DNA of 33,648 nucleotides. It comes from an uncultured Methanobrevibacter sp. (GTDB lineage Archaea > Methanobacteriota > Methanobacteria > Methanobacteriales > Methanobacteriaceae). The notes beneath the pieces are model-generated. The model was not told where the DNA came from. It searched no databases and worked only from the letters and a program-made list of their open reading frames with translations. Position numbers and translations under genes: made by a program. Positions 8,304 through 18,391 of the stretch are shown here, piece by piece. Position 1 is the stretch's first letter. Each line of letters starts with the position of its first letter. Location of the stretch: positions 1-33,648 of the forward strand of contig OMSA01000003.1 in assembly GCA_900313645.1 (NCBI GenBank), in the 5' to 3' direction.

Positions 8304-9156
8304 ATTTTGTTTCCAAAACAATGATTAGTGCAAATCCTACTACTGCAACAACAATACATGGCAATATGCCGAATACATCAACGCTTGCAGAACTTACAAT
8401 TTCCACAGCAGGGACCTTAAGTGATCCAAGCATCACACCGATAAGAAATGCCATTGTCAGCTCTTCATAATTCTTAAGCAGGAAATTAAGTATCTTTGAA
8501 AATCCTAAAATTCCTATAACCGCACCAACGGCAAATACTGCAATTTCAGATAAATGAAATTCATGAAGTGCTGTGAGCATGTATTTGTACTGTCCAAGCA
8601 GGAGCAATAAAAATGAACCTGAAATGCCTGGAAGAATCATTGCACAGATAGCTATCATTCCGGATATGAAAATTATTAAAAGTGAATGATTAGCTGCAAT
8701 CGGATTCAGGCTTACAAAGATATAAGTTAAAATCAAACCGATAACTGCACATAAAACATGTTTAATATTGATTTTATCGATTTTTCTAAATAGAATAACA
8801 GCTGAAGCAATGATTAAACCTAAAAAGAATGAATATGTCAGTGCAGTATGGTACTCCATACAGTATGTAACTACTTTTGCAAGTGTCAGGAATGCTATAC
8901 CTATACCTAAAATCAGCGGGATGAAAAATTTAAAGTCTATTTCTTCAAGCAGCTGATTCCAGAATCCTTTAAAGTCCCCTTTAACCAAAGGTTTTAAAAA
9001 TCCAAAGCGGATATTACTGATAGCCTCAATTAGATGACCGTAAATTCCGGTAATTAACGCTATTGTTCCTCCAGAAACTCCTGGAACTATGTCTGCTGAA
9101 CCCATTAGAAGTCCACGAATTAGAATTAGAAAAGCTTCCTTAATGTTAAAATTCAA
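8287..9156 (-). CDS. DUF368 family polytopic membrane protein (possible polyprenyl-phosphate translocase)
   Basis: A 289-aa protein with about eight hydrophobic segments. The N-terminal signature GSADIVPGVSGGTIALITGI and its second half-repeat AMILPGISGSFLLLLLGQY mark the DUF368 family, which has an inverted-repeat PG(V/I)SG motif. Bacterial DUF368 proteins (PopT) were linked genetically to recycling of undecaprenyl phosphate across the membrane. In a pseudomurein-walled archaeon an equivalent role in returning the wall-precursor or glycosylation lipid carrier is a reasonable inference. The start is TTG, with CAGGTGAT about 4 nt upstream; no ATG fits better. It is monocistronic: uvrA upstream has its own terminator, and a terminator follows. 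Confidence 0.85.
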   Translation of the reverse strand: MNFNIKEAFLILIRGLLMGSADIVPGVSGGTIALITGIYGHLIEAISNIRFGFLKPLVKGDFKGFWNQLLEEIDFKFFIPLILGIGIAFLTLAKVVTYCMEYHTALTYSFFLGLIIASAVILFRKIDKINIKHVLCAVIGLILTYIFVSLNPIAANHSLLIIFISGMIAICAMILPGISGSFLLLLLGQYKYMLTALHEFHLSEIAVFAVGAVIGILGFSKILNFLLKNYEELTMAFLIGVMLGSLKVPAVEIVSSASVDVFGILPCIVVAVVGFALIIVLETKFDYME

Positions 9157-9209
9157 ATTATCACCTGAAAGTAATTTATTAAATATATGTTTAACTTACT
9201 AAATAAGTT

Positions 9210-9249
9210 TTATAAAAAAAGTAAGAATAGGGAAAAAATATTATTTTCC
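9210..9249 (-). terminator. Stop-straddling hairpin and T-tract after uvrA
   Basis: GGAAAA (9231-9236) pairs with TTTTCC (9244-9249) around the uvrA stop codon. The minus strand then reads into TATTC and a T7 run. The stem is only 6 bp. Confidence 0.4.
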
Positions 9250-12129
9250 AATATCTTCCACCAATTCTTTTGCATAAGGAGTAATATTTTCATCAAGCAT
9301 ACGCTCTAAAAACTCTCCAGTATAAGTTCCGGCTTCGGCAACCTCTTCAGGTGTTCCTGTAGCGATTACAAGTCCTCCACCATCACCGCCTTCAGGACCA
9401 AGGTCAATAATGTGGTCTGCTGTTTTAATTACATCCAGGTTATGTTCAATGACAACAACAGAATTTCCAGCATCAGTAAGTCTATCCAGAACTGATAAAA
9501 GTCTTTTGATATCTGCGAAATGAAGACCTGTGGTCGGCTCATCCAAAATATACAATGTTTTACCTGTACTGGTTCTTGAAAGCTCCTTAGCCAGCTTAAT
9601 CCTTTGAGCTTCACCACCTGACAATGTTGTTGCTGGCTGTCCTATTTTCATATAGCCTAAACCAACATCATATAAGGTCTGAAGTTTTTTAGTGATTTTT
9701 GGAATGTTTTCAAAGAATTCCAATGCTTCCTCAACAGTCATTTCCAGGACTTCATAAATGTTTTTACCTTTATATCTAATATCCAAAGTCTCTTCATTGT
9801 AACGTTTTCCGCCGCAGACTTCACAAGGAACATAAACATCCGCTAAAAAGTGCATTTCAATTTGAACGATTCCGTCACCTGAACAGGCTTCACACCTACC
9901 ACCTTTAACATTGAAAGAGAATCTTCCAGGCTTGTATCCTCTTGCCTTTGATTCAGGAGTGTTTGCAAACAGTTCACGAATATCTGTAAATACTCCGGTA
10001 TAAGTAGCAGGGTTGGACCTTGGTGTTCTTCCAATCGGCTTTTGGTCGATTGCAATAACCTTGTCAATGTTTTGCAATCCTTCAATTTCCTTGTATTTAC
10101 CTGCAAACATGAACTTTTTGGATAATTTACCATGTGCTCCCTTATATAATATTTCATTGATTAGACTGCTCTTTCCGGAGCCGCTCACACCGGTGACACA
10201 AGTAAATTTACCCAAAGGAATTTCCACATCAATATTTTTAAGGTTATTCTGCTCAGCACCTATAATCTTGATAAATTTACCGTTACCTTCTCTTCTTTTT
10301 TTAGGTATATCAATTTTTTTTACTCTTGAGATGTATTGGCCTGTAATTGAGTCAGGATTTTTCATTATATCCAATGGAGTTCCCTGAGCTACAATCTTTC
10401 CACCGTGTTCACCTGCGCCGGGACCTATATCCACAACATGGTCTGCAGACAATATGGTTTCCTCATCGTGCTCAACTACAACCAAAGTATTTCCCAAATC
10501 CTTAAGCCTTTTTAATGCCTCAATGAGTTTTATATTGTCCCTTTGGTGAAGACCGATACTTGGTTCATCCAGAATATATAGCACTCCAACAAGACCTGAT
10601 CCGATTTGAGTTGCCAGACGGATTCTTTGAGCTTCTCCACCTGAAAGTGTACCTGATGACCTGGACATTGACAAGTAATCAAGTCCTACTTCAACTAAAA
10701 AGCTTAAACGTTCTTTGATTTCCTTTAAAACTTCTTTTGCAATGAAATTTTCCCTTTCAGTCAATTCCAAATCCTGGAAGAACTGATAAGAGTCCTTAAT
10801 AGCCAAATCACAAACATCAATAATGGATTTTCCACCAACAGTAACTGCTAGAACTTCCGGTTTTAGACGTTTACCGTCACAGACATAACATTTTCTATCG
10901 GACATGAATCTTGAAAGGTATTTTCTTGAATAGCTTGATTTGGTTTCGAAATATAATCTTTGCATTCTTGGAACAACACCTTCAAATTTACGGTTGACCA
11001 TGTAGGATTTGTTTCTTCTTTTAAATGTAAATGGGATTTTCTCATCGCATCCAAAAAGAATTATATCCTGATATTTCTTATCAAGCTCTTCAAATGGAGT
11101 GTCCATACTGAATTTGAAGTGTTTTGACACTGCATCAAGCATCTGGAAATAATAATTCTCTCTTTTAGCTGAACTTGCCCATGGGACAATTGCACCTTCA
11201 TTTAATGTTAATGTCTTATCAGGCACTACCAAATCAGGGTCTATTTCCATTTTTGAGCCGATACCATTACATTCAGGACATGCTCCCTGCGGCGCATTGA
11301 AAGAAAACATCCTTGGAGTCAGCTCTTCAAAGTTGATGCCACAGTCTACACATGCGAAATGTTCTGAGTATTTCTTCTCGTATTCATCATCATCGGTTGT
11401 AAAGAGAACTGTCACCAGCCCTTCAGTAAATTCAGTGGCGGTTTCAAGTGAATCGACCAGTCTTCTTTTAAAATCGACATTTTTACGTATTTTTAATCTG
11501 TCCACTATAACATCAATGTTGTGCCTGTAAGTTTTTGCAAGTTCAATATCCTCATCAAGGTCTCTAATCTCACCATCAACGCGAACCCTTACAAAACCCT
11601 TGTTTCTAAGGTCTTCAAGCACATCTTTGAACTGGCCCTTTTTGTCGCGTACAATTGGAGACAAAATCTGAATCTTAATGCCTTCGCCTTCCTCTATGAC
11701 GGATTCGGCAATCTGGCCGATTGTCTGATGTGAGATTTCCCTTCCACAGTTTGGACAATGAGGAATTCCAATTCTTGCAAATAATAATCTTAAGTAATCA
11801 TAAATTTCTGTAATTGTACCAACAGTAGACCTTGGATTTTCCCTTGTTGTTTTTTGATCAATTGAAATAGCAGGAGACAAACCTTCAATGGACTCCATTT
11901 CCGGCTTTTTCATCTGCCCTAAAAATTGCCTTGCATAAGCAGATAATGATTCAACATATCTACGCTGTCCTTCAGCATAAATTGTATCAAAAGCTAAAGA
12001 AGATTTTCCGGACCCACTTAAACCGGTAATTACAATAAACTCGTCACGAGGGACACTGACGTCAATATCCTGTAAATTGTGCTCACGTGCACCCTTTATG
12101 ACAATCTGTTTTTTATCAATATCAGCCAT
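9241..12129 (-). CDS. uvrA: Excinuclease ABC subunit A
   Basis: A 962-aa protein of typical UvrA length, with two ABC ATPase halves. Walker A sites are GLSGSGKS (36-43) and GVSGSGKS in the second half. The signatures [17 protein letters not shown] and [17 protein letters not shown] are intact, as are the Walker B motifs [11 protein letters not shown] and [11 protein letters not shown]. Cys pairs for the UvrA zinc modules are present (CVDC/CPEC, CYVC, and CEAC/CEVC). UvrA dimers find bulky and UV DNA lesions and load UvrB. AAGGAGAG precedes the ATG. UvrABC in methanogens is regarded as bacterial in origin. uvrB lies on the same strand about 2 kb upstream, separated by a surface peptidase gene; uvrC is not in the window. 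Confidence 0.97.
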   Translation of the reverse strand: MADIDKKQIVIKGAREHNLQDIDVSVPRDEFIVITGLSGSGKSSLAFDTIYAEGQRRYVESLSAYARQFLGQMKKPEMESIEGLSPAISIDQKTTRENPRSTVGTITEIYDYLRLLFARIGIPHCPNCGREISHQTIGQIAESVIEEGEGIKIQILSPIVRDKKGQFKDVLEDLRNKGFVRVRVDGEIRDLDEDIELAKTYRHNIDVIVDRLKIRKNVDFKRRLVDSLETATEFTEGLVTVLFTTDDDEYEKKYSEHFACVDCGINFEELTPRMFSFNAPQGACPECNGIGSKMEIDPDLVVPDKTLTLNEGAIVPWASSAKRENYYFQMLDAVSKHFKFSMDTPFEELDKKYQDIILFGCDEKIPFTFKRRNKSYMVNRKFEGVVPRMQRLYFETKSSYSRKYLSRFMSDRKCYVCDGKRLKPEVLAVTVGGKSIIDVCDLAIKDSYQFFQDLELTERENFIAKEVLKEIKERLSFLVEVGLDYLSMSRSSGTLSGGEAQRIRLATQIGSGLVGVLYILDEPSIGLHQRDNIKLIEALKRLKDLGNTLVVVEHDEETILSADHVVDIGPGAGEHGGKIVAQGTPLDIMKNPDSITGQYISRVKKIDIPKKRREGNGKFIKIIGAEQNNLKNIDVEIPLGKFTCVTGVSGSGKSSLINEILYKGAHGKLSKKFMFAGKYKEIEGLQNIDKVIAIDQKPIGRTPRSNPATYTGVFTDIRELFANTPESKARGYKPGRFSFNVKGGRCEACSGDGIVQIEMHFLADVYVPCEVCGGKRYNEETLDIRYKGKNIYEVLEMTVEEALEFFENIPKITKKLQTLYDVGLGYMKIGQPATTLSGGEAQRIKLAKELSRTSTGKTLYILDEPTTGLHFADIKRLLSVLDRLTDAGNSVVVIEHNLDVIKTADHIIDLGPEGGDGGGLVIATGTPEEVAEAGTYTGEFLERMLDENITPYAKELVEDIGK

Positions 12130-12171
12130 AATACTCTCCTTAATTTTGTTATATAATATTAGAACAAACTA

Positions 12172-12181
12172 CTTTATAAAG
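12172..12181 (-). promoter_or_regulatory. Probable TATA box of uvrA
   Basis: CTTTATAAAG, a perfect palindrome, lies about 43-52 nt before the uvrA ATG. It would give a leader of about 20 nt containing the AAGGAGAG ribosome-binding site. Confidence 0.4.
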
Positions 12182-12302
12182 TATTAGAGAGCATTTGAAA
12201 AGTATTAAAAAAAATCAGTTAAAAATTAATTACGGACATTTTAAAAAGTTAAACTAACAAACAATACCAATAACTCCTATTTAGAGCATTATCATTATTT
12301 TA

Positions 12303-12346
12303 AATAAAAAAATAGAAAAAAAGAATACTAAATTTGAGGTATTCTT
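12303..12346 (-). terminator. Stop-straddling hairpin and T-tract after the C39 peptidase gene
   Basis: AAGAATAC (12321-12328) pairs perfectly with GTATTCTT (12339-12346), 10-nt loop, enclosing the stop codon. The minus strand continues with T7CTAT7. Confidence 0.6.
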
Positions 12347-14147
12347 TCATTAACATTTTGTCTGGTCCATTTTGTACCCATGCTGTTGTAGAAATTATTA
12401 ACTTTAGCTTTAGTGGCTGCGTTTAAACTATATTTCAGTTTAACAATTAAACCTGAAGTGTCATAATTGTTAAAACGAGCATACATATAGTTTACAGTTA
12501 ACCATTTTGTCGGAATCCTATGGCTTCCCTGATTGTAATCTCCTGAAGGATTTCCCACAAGCACTTTCTTACCGTCTTTACTTATATCCAAAATGGATAC
12601 GTAATGACCCCCGGTATGGAAAACCAGCACACAACCGCCTTTTTTAAGTTCGGCTATTGCCTTGTTATATGAGCTTTTATAATAAACGGTACATTTGAAA
12701 TTACACATTTCCAAAGCTTTCTTAAGTCCGCTTGTACTTGATCCGTAAGCAGAACTTGTTCCGGCCTTTTGGGCAAGATAACTCTCACAGTAATAATTTC
12801 TCAGAGCCTGACAGCACATACTGCATGAAGTCGGACCGCAGGTATAACCTGTATCCTGAACGTCCCTCACTTCAGAATAGGTATATGATTTTCCCTTCAG
12901 ATTAACTTCAATTTCACCTGGCCAGTAGGCATGCTTATTTGCCTTAACTATTTTAGTATTTATCGCCCTTTCAATAACATTCCATTTTTCCCTTTTAATG
13001 ATATGATTGAGCTTAGGTTCTGCTTTTGATTTAAATATGATGTATTTGCTCAACATATTATTTAAAAATAGACACTGGCTGTCTCTTTTAATGGTTTCAA
13101 GATATTGTGCTTTTAAAAGACCATATTTCATATCGCCATCCGCCATCACATAACTTGCAACCATATAATCAATATCCGGAACTCCATTTTTTAAAGGAAT
13201 ACTTGAAATTAATGGATTTTTAGGGCTTCCGCTGATACCTGTTACCTCTTTTGATGCGGTGGCTCTTGCAGTATCTGAAGTTTCATTCAGTTCCGCTTCA
13301 ACAGACAGTTTACCGGTACCCATTTTCGGCACTAAAATGATTATGCCTTCAGAATTTGTCTGTTTTATAAAAGTGACATTGTTAATGGTAATCTTAACCG
13401 TTTTGTTGGAAATCAGATTCTGCTGATTTGATTTGAGATAAATTCTCAAGCATCCATTAGTCAAAAGGATATCATTTCCAATGACAATTGAAGTTGATGC
13501 AAGAACTTTCAGGTCAATAGTCTTATTGATAGCTTCATAATATTCATTTCCCGCATAATAAATGTTAAAGGAATATGTCTTAGCCAAAAGATTAATCTTC
13601 ATGCTTGCAACACCATAGATTTTAGTGGTTATGGAATATGTCACGCCATTAACAGTATAAAACACATCAGAACCTATCATTGAATTTCCATAGGCATCCT
13701 TTAAATAAGCATAGAAAGTGCCTCCATAAACTACAGTCGTATTTCTCACAGTAATTGTTGTGCCTATTTTATGGACGTGGATATTAAAACTACTTTCAGA
13801 GGCTCCATAATCATCATCCCCCTCAAAAACAACATTTAACCAGTAATTCTTGGCAGGTAAATCAACCCCCAAATTGGCAATACCATTCCCGTCGGTTGAA
13901 ATTGACTGCACATTGTTGTTTATGGTTGTCTTTAAGGTTTTATTAACCAGAGGATTATTGTTTGAATCCTTCAAATAGATTAGAATTGACTCACCAGTGG
14001 TTACATCATATGAATCAATAGAAATAGAGGTGGTTTGCCCACTACTAACATCCTCAGGACCCTTGCGCTAACAACAGAAAGGCATATGAACATGAAAAAA
14101 ACTAAAAGTAATAAAAATTTAACCTTATTCTTAAAAAATGACATCAT
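12328..14147 (-). CDS. Secreted Ig-repeat protein with C39-like cysteine peptidase domain, frameshifted near the N-terminus
   Basis: The main frame has its first usable start codon (TTG, 13974) inside an Ig-like strand, giving 548 aa. An ATG at 14147 in another frame encodes a good signal peptide (MMSFFKNKVKFLLLLVFF..., ending VVSA) and meets the main frame near 14060-14068. One missing base there would restore a protein of about 606 aa. Numbering from 13974, Ig-like repeats cover about 1-245, a linker follows, and residues 365-512 form a C39-like fold. It has Q373, nucleophile C379 in GYTCGPTS, H457 in GGHYVS, and N475 or D479 as third member. Related Methanobacteriales proteins are predicted to act on pseudomurein or surface peptides; the substrate is unproven. 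The frameshift may be a sequence error, real decay or a recoding site. Confidence 0.75.
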
Positions 14148-14167
14148 ACTAATTTTTAATTTAGTGA

Positions 14168-14177
14168 ATATAAATAA
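14168..14177 (-). promoter_or_regulatory. Probable TATA box of the C39 peptidase gene
   Basis: Minus-strand TTATTTATAT lies 21-30 nt before the signal-peptide ATG at 14147. No ribosome-binding site precedes that ATG, which suits a leaderless transcript. It also supports the start at 14147 rather than 13974. Confidence 0.4.
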
Positions 14178-14187
14178 CTAATGAAAA

Positions 14188-16152
14188 TCACTTGTCAAAA
14201 CCTTTCAGTGCATAGAGTTTATTTCTCAAGTCTGCAGCCCTTTCAAAGTCAAGTCTGGAAGCGGCATCCCTCATGTCTTTTTCAAGGTCCCTTATTAATA
14301 AGCGAAGCTCATCTTTAGGCATTTTTTCAACTTCAGCCCCAATGCCTTTATATTTTTCATCTTCTTCAGCTAATTTTTCTTTTAAGGTTCTTGTAGTTGA
14401 TTTTGGAGTGATTCCATGAACTTCATTATATTTCATCTGCAGTTTACGCCTTTTAAGTGTAATGTCATAAGCATTTTGAACTGAATCGGTCATATCATCC
14501 ACATACATTATAACACGGCCATTGACATTTCTTGCTGCACGTCCGATAGTCTGTATAAGGGAAGTTTCATTTCTTAAAAATCCTTCTTTATCCGCATCCA
14601 AAATAGCCACCAGCGATACTTCAGGGAGATCCAAACCTTCCCTAAGCAGGTTTACACCCACCAGAACATCAAATTTGCCTCTCCTTAAATCATCAACAAT
14701 GTCAATACGCTCAAGAGTGTCGATTTCTGAGTGCATATACCTTACTTTAACACCGATTCTTGCATAGTAATCCGTTAAATCTTCAGCCATCCTCTTGGTT
14801 AATGTGGTAACCAGCACCCTTTCATCTTTTTCGGCAGTTAATTTAACTTCCTTAAGCAAATCCTCAACCTGGCCGGTTACAGGACGTATCAGCACTTCAG
14901 GATCCACCAGTCCGGTTGGTCTTATAATCTGCTCTACAACATTTCTTGATTTTGCAAGCTCATATTGGCCCGGTGTTGCAGATACATAAATGACCTGATT
15001 AACGGATGATTCAAACTCATCGAATCTTAAAGGCCTGTTTTCCTTAGCGGAAGGCAGTCTGAAACCATGCTCAACCAAAGTTTCCTTACGTGCTCTGTCA
15101 CCGTTATACATTCCCCTAATCTGAGGGACAGTTACATGTGATTCATCAATAATTGTTAAAAAATCATCAGGGAAATATTTAAGAAGCGAATACGGTTTTT
15201 CTCCCCATTCCCGTCCGGACAGATGCATTGAATAATTTTCTACACCCGGACAGTATCCCATTTCACGAAGCATTTCTATATCAAAACGAGTTCTCTGCTC
15301 CAGTCTTTGAGCTTCAAGAAGCTTTCCCATTGAATTTAATTCCGCCAGTCTGTCATCCAATTCCTGGGTGATTTTTGAGATTGCCACATCCATCTTATCC
15401 TGGCCAACAACAAAGTGCTTTGCTGGGAAAATCATGTATCTTTGAAGTGATTCCTGTTTTTTTCCTGTGACTTTATCTATTAAACTGATGGCATCAATCT
15501 CATCGCCGAACAGTTCAATTCTTATCGGCGGTGTTCCGTGGACAGGATTAATCTCGATAACATCTCCCCTAACCCGGAACTGACCTCTGTCAAACTCAAT
15601 ATCATTTCGCTCATACTGCATGAACACTAAACGGGCGAGGATTTCAGACCTGTCATAAATATCCCCTACATTTATTCCAAAAGCGAATTCTCCGTAATCT
15701 TCAGGAGAACCGATACCATAAATACAACTCACACTGCTTACAACGATAACATCATCCCTTGAAAGTAAAGATTGGGTTGCAGAATGCCTCATTATATCAA
15801 TATCTTCATTAATGGATGCTTCCTTATCAATGAATGTGTCTGTACGAGGCACATAAGCTTCAGGCTGATAGTAATCGTAATAGCTGACAAAATACTCTAC
15901 TGCATTGTCTGGGAAGAATTCCTTGAATTCCTCATATAATTGTGCAGCCAGCGTCTTGTTGTGGGAAATAACCAATGTCGGCTTTTGCACTTTTTCAATG
16001 ACATTTGCCATTGTAAAAGTCTTACCGGAACCTGTTACACCTAAAAGAGTCTGCTCTTTTATTCCGTCATTAATGCCTTCAGCTAACGAGTTAATGGCTT
16101 TTGGTTGATCACCCAATGGTTTATAGGGTGATTTAAGTTTGAATTCTTTCAT
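14188..16152 (-). CDS. uvrB: Excinuclease ABC subunit B
   Basis: A 654-aa protein from the ATG at 16152 ([17 protein letters not shown], the usual UvrB beginning). An upstream start at 16212 would add 20 residues that lie wholly inside the preceding gene, so it is not used. Walker A is GVTGSGKT (38-45); the beta-hairpin region has [12 protein letters not shown]; Walker B is TIIDESHV; helicase motifs SATPG and QTIGRAARN follow. A C-terminal UVR domain ([22 protein letters not shown]) binds UvrC. UvrB verifies lesions delivered by UvrA. The ATG is 5 bp after the stop of the 96-aa gene and has no good ribosome-binding site, so it probably depends on coupled translation within a prs - 96-aa - uvrB operon. 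No clear terminator follows. Confidence 0.97.
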   Translation of the reverse strand: MKEFKLKSPYKPLGDQPKAINSLAEGINDGIKEQTLLGVTGSGKTFTMANVIEKVQKPTLVISHNKTLAAQLYEEFKEFFPDNAVEYFVSYYDYYQPEAYVPRTDTFIDKEASINEDIDIMRHSATQSLLSRDDVIVVSSVSCIYGIGSPEDYGEFAFGINVGDIYDRSEILARLVFMQYERNDIEFDRGQFRVRGDVIEINPVHGTPPIRIELFGDEIDAISLIDKVTGKKQESLQRYMIFPAKHFVVGQDKMDVAISKITQELDDRLAELNSMGKLLEAQRLEQRTRFDIEMLREMGYCPGVENYSMHLSGREWGEKPYSLLKYFPDDFLTIIDESHVTVPQIRGMYNGDRARKETLVEHGFRLPSAKENRPLRFDEFESSVNQVIYVSATPGQYELAKSRNVVEQIIRPTGLVDPEVLIRPVTGQVEDLLKEVKLTAEKDERVLVTTLTKRMAEDLTDYYARIGVKVRYMHSEIDTLERIDIVDDLRRGKFDVLVGVNLLREGLDLPEVSLVAILDADKEGFLRNETSLIQTIGRAARNVNGRVIMYVDDMTDSVQNAYDITLKRRKLQMKYNEVHGITPKSTTRTLKEKLAEEDEKYKGIGAEVEKMPKDELRLLIRDLEKDMRDAASRLDFERAADLRNKLYALKGFDK

Positions 16153-16157
16153 AATAT

Positions 16158-16448
16158 CTAATTTGGAAATGTAATATTGAAACTGATGTGGATATAGCTG
16201 GGAGAACAGCAAGGAATAACTTTCTGATCCCTTATTGTAAACTCGCCATAACCTTTAAGTTCATCTGATAGGTCTTTTTTGATTTTATTTACATTTTCAT
16301 CATTATAAACTCTTAAAGAACCTAGAAATACTGTTTTATCGGACATGTTCATTATTGAAACAGATTCTACAATATCCGGTTCAGCATATTTTGCTAAAAT
16401 ATTATTGGACTTATCAATTAGTTCCTTTTTAATGGTTGGTTTATCCAT
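16158..16448 (-). CDS. Small uncharacterised protein between prs and uvrB
   Basis: A 96-aa soluble protein I do not recognise. It starts with a Lys/Asp-rich helix, then a beta-alpha-beta-like stretch ([20 protein letters not shown], then [21 protein letters not shown]). It ends with a Cys pair and an aromatic/His strand ([18 protein letters not shown]). The ATG lies one base after the prs stop, with GAGGGA about 5 nt upstream inside the end of prs, so it is translated as part of the operon. uvrB follows at once. Codon use resembles its neighbours. The alternating pattern could be a small ferredoxin-like fold, but that is a guess. Confidence 0.75.
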   Translation of the reverse strand: MDKPTIKKELIDKSNNILAKYAEPDIVESVSIMNMSDKTVFLGSLRVYNDENVNKIKKDLSDELKGYGEFTIRDQKVIPCCSPSYIHISFNITFPN

Positions 16449-16449
16449 T

Positions 16450-17364
16450 TCATTCCCTCAATGCATCTGCAATGGCTTTTGCAATGGAAACACGTGAAGT
16501 ATCTGAGGACAGGGAATTTGTACCAATTATTTTATTAGCTCCTGCAGCGTATATTCTTGTAGCACCGTTATTGGTCAAAATAGGATGAACGCAGCATACG
16601 TCCACAGAGGATGCCCCGTATTGTTTTAGAATATTTATCGCATTGACAATGGTTCCGCCGGTTGCGATGATATCGTCAATAATGACTGCATGCATTCCTT
16701 TAACAGAATCGACATTAACAGTGTTTTCACTTTCACTGTCACATCTAACATCAACAATCTTTGTTTCGACTTTATCAGGTCCTAAACGCACTTTTGTCAG
16801 ATAAGTGCAATCACATCCGATGATTTCGGAAATTTCCTGTGCAAATCCGTATGCTCCTTTGTCCGGAGCGATAATTAATGGTTTTTCATTGGATTTCTTG
16901 AAGAATTTTTTATCAAGGTATTCCGCAATTGCAGGCATTGCTGAGATATTTCTTGCCTTAATATTGAAAAAGTTCAAGACACATTCCTCATGGATATTGA
17001 ATGTAATGAATTCGTCAGCACCTGCCGCTTCAATTAACTGACAGATGATTTTTGCTGAAATTGTCTCTCCTGGATTGAAACGTTTTTCCTGTCTTGCATA
17101 TCCCATATATGGAACCACTGCACGTACCTTTTTTGCACCCAAATCCTTCAGATTGGAAATCATAAACAGCAATTCCATTAGATTTTCATCCTGAGGATAG
17201 CCTGTTGATTGAATGACGGTTACCTCTTCAGGAATATCTCCAGTAATTCTTAAATATCTTTCACCATCCGGAAACTTTTTTGTTTCCACATAACCTAATT
17301 CTTCACCGAGTTCACGAGCAACATGAGCTGCCAAATCTTGAGAAGCTGAACCACCTATAATCAC
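16450..17364 (-). CDS. prs: Ribose-phosphate pyrophosphokinase
   Basis: A 304-aa protein that makes PRPP from ribose 5-phosphate and ATP, feeding purine, pyrimidine, histidine and methanopterin-related synthesis. KFPDGERYLRI, VVPYMGYARQEKRFNPGETISAK (catalytic flexible-loop region) and the PRPP-binding loop VIIDDIIATGGTI (227-239) are all intact. Its length matches archaeal Prs enzymes. The start is GTG at 17364, with TTGGTGAT 3 nt upstream. It heads an operon with the 96-aa gene and uvrB and is divergent from the secreted-protein gene at 17456. Confidence 0.96.
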   Translation of the reverse strand: MIIGGSASQDLAAHVARELGEELGYVETKKFPDGERYLRITGDIPEEVTVIQSTGYPQDENLMELLFMISNLKDLGAKKVRAVVPYMGYARQEKRFNPGETISAKIICQLIEAAGADEFITFNIHEECVLNFFNIKARNISAMPAIAEYLDKKFFKKSNEKPLIIAPDKGAYGFAQEISEIIGCDCTYLTKVRLGPDKVETKIVDVRCDSESENTVNVDSVKGMHAVIIDDIIATGGTIVNAINILKQYGASSVDVCCVHPILTNNGATRIYAAGANKIIGTNSLSSDTSRVSIAKAIADALRE

Positions 17365-17420
17365 ATTATCACCAAAATATTATATGGATTTACATTTGTT
17401 TTTGATTATTAAAAAAGTTA

Positions 17421-17432
17421 AGTATTAATACT
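17421..17432. promoter_or_regulatory. Palindrome containing a TATA-like box between prs and the secreted-protein gene
   Basis: AGTATTAATACT is a perfect 12-bp palindrome. Its TATTAATA core lies 26-33 nt before the ATG at 17456, the spacing of an archaeal TATA box for a leaderless transcript. The symmetry could also serve a regulator acting on both divergent genes. Confidence 0.4.
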
Positions 17433-17455
17433 AGAATATTACAATAAAAAAAATT

Positions 17456-17974
17456 ATGAACAGAGGAAAAATGATATTAAGCATAATTGCATTAATTATC
17501 ATTGCAGGACTATTATTTACAGTGGCAAGCCCTATATTGGTTGTTGCTGAAGATAGTGAAGAAGTGACTCCTGGAATTGATATGGCTGCTAGTTTCAGCC
17601 TTTTTGGAGGTTTTCAGTGGGTTTATCCTGGAAGTTCAGTTAATGAATACGGACAGACCTTACACAATGTCCACCTGGACAATCCTGACGATCCTTATGG
17701 GGCTGCAAGAGATATCATAACCTACAGCTACGGCTACACTCCGCATTTGATTGTGAGCGTTAACAATGATGCTGCAGAAGCAATTTTCGGAGGCAGCATT
17801 GTAGATGATATCCGTGCTAACGATGCATACAACGGTTATGCAGGTAGCGAAAACGTTCAAGGAACCATGTCAAGAGGAGACGCTGTTGGAACTGCAATGG
17901 CAAATGATGGAATGAATGTATTCCAAATCCCAATACAACTTTTAATGGGAAATATCAAACCTATTTTTGTATAA
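17456..17974 (+). CDS. Small secreted or membrane-anchored protein, unknown function
   Basis: A 172-aa protein with an N-terminal signal or anchor (residues 5-32, ILSIIALIIIAGLLFTVASP). The mature part is acidic and rich in Gly, Asn, Asp, Ala and Tyr, has no cysteine, and ends in a hydrophobic segment (MNVFQIPIQLLMGNIKPIFV). No family is recognised. There is no ribosome-binding site; a TATA-like box about 30 nt upstream suggests a leaderless message. It is transcribed divergently from prs and convergently with the zinc-ribbon gene, with only 19 bp between the two 3' ends. Confidence 0.7.
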   Translation: MNRGKMILSIIALIIIAGLLFTVASPILVVAEDSEEVTPGIDMAASFSLFGGFQWVYPGSSVNEYGQTLHNVHLDNPDDPYGAARDIITYSYGYTPHLIVSVNNDAAEAIFGGSIVDDIRANDAYNGYAGSENVQGTMSRGDAVGTAMANDGMNVFQIPIQLLMGNIKPIFV

Positions 17975-17993
17975 TTTCCCAATTTTTAATTTT

Positions 17994-18362
17994 TTAATTA
18001 AACATCACATAAAAAGAGAGTGCAACACCCACCAGTGAAATAATCATCATTATCAGACCATGTTTTCTGATTGTCGGATGTTTTGACTGCACTAGATAAA
18101 ACGGCATGAAAAATCCGAAAAATGTGAATACTGCAATTCTGGTGTTTTTTGAGATAATTCCTACAATAAATCCACTCCAGGATAAAATAATTGTAATAAT
18201 ATATGACAATAGTATAGCCTTTTTATTGATTTTATACTGTTCCGGCTTAAAAACTATGAAATTTTTAGGCTTGAGGCCTTCAACCAGAGGATTTCCGCAT
18301 TTTGCACAGAAATCATAATCATCCTGATTTACAAATCCGCAATTTTCACATAATCTAGTCAT
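17994..18362 (-). CDS. Zinc-ribbon membrane protein
   Basis: A 122-aa protein. Residues 1-25 form a zinc ribbon (C5, C8, C19, C22; CENCG ... CAKCGNPL). A short linker is followed by three hydrophobic segments at about 48-68, 73-92 and 100-120. This zinc_ribbon_2-plus-TM architecture is common in archaea and Firmicutes with no assigned function. It lies 29 bp downstream of the GNAT gene on the same strand and may be co-transcribed. No ribosome-binding site is visible before the ATG. Confidence 0.75.
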   Translation of the reverse strand: MTRLCENCGFVNQDDYDFCAKCGNPLVEGLKPKNFIVFKPEQYKINKKAILLSYIITIILSWSGFIVGIISKNTRIAVFTFFGFFMPFYLVQSKHPTIRKHGLIMMIISLVGVALSFYVMFN

Positions 18363-18391
18363 TAGTTAAAATTAACATTTCCTTATATAAA

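Noticed and set aside
9193-9209. AACTTA-CTAAA-TAAGTT hairpin between DUF368 and uvrA
   Set aside because: On the minus strand the T-tract precedes the hairpin instead of following it, so it is not a terminator; short AT-rich stems are expected by chance here.
10013-10387. 124-codon plus-strand frame opposite uvrA
   Set aside because: Antisense shadow of a well-conserved gene; composition reflects the complementary codons.
14055-14070. Programmed -1 ribosomal frameshift in the C39 gene
   Set aside because: A -1 slip would join the frames, but there is no X-XXY-YYZ slippery heptamer; a missing base or real mutation is simpler.
16153-16212. 20-residue N-terminal extension of UvrB
   Set aside because: It would be read entirely inside the preceding 96-aa gene, and UvrB homologues begin at the [17 protein letters not shown] segment.
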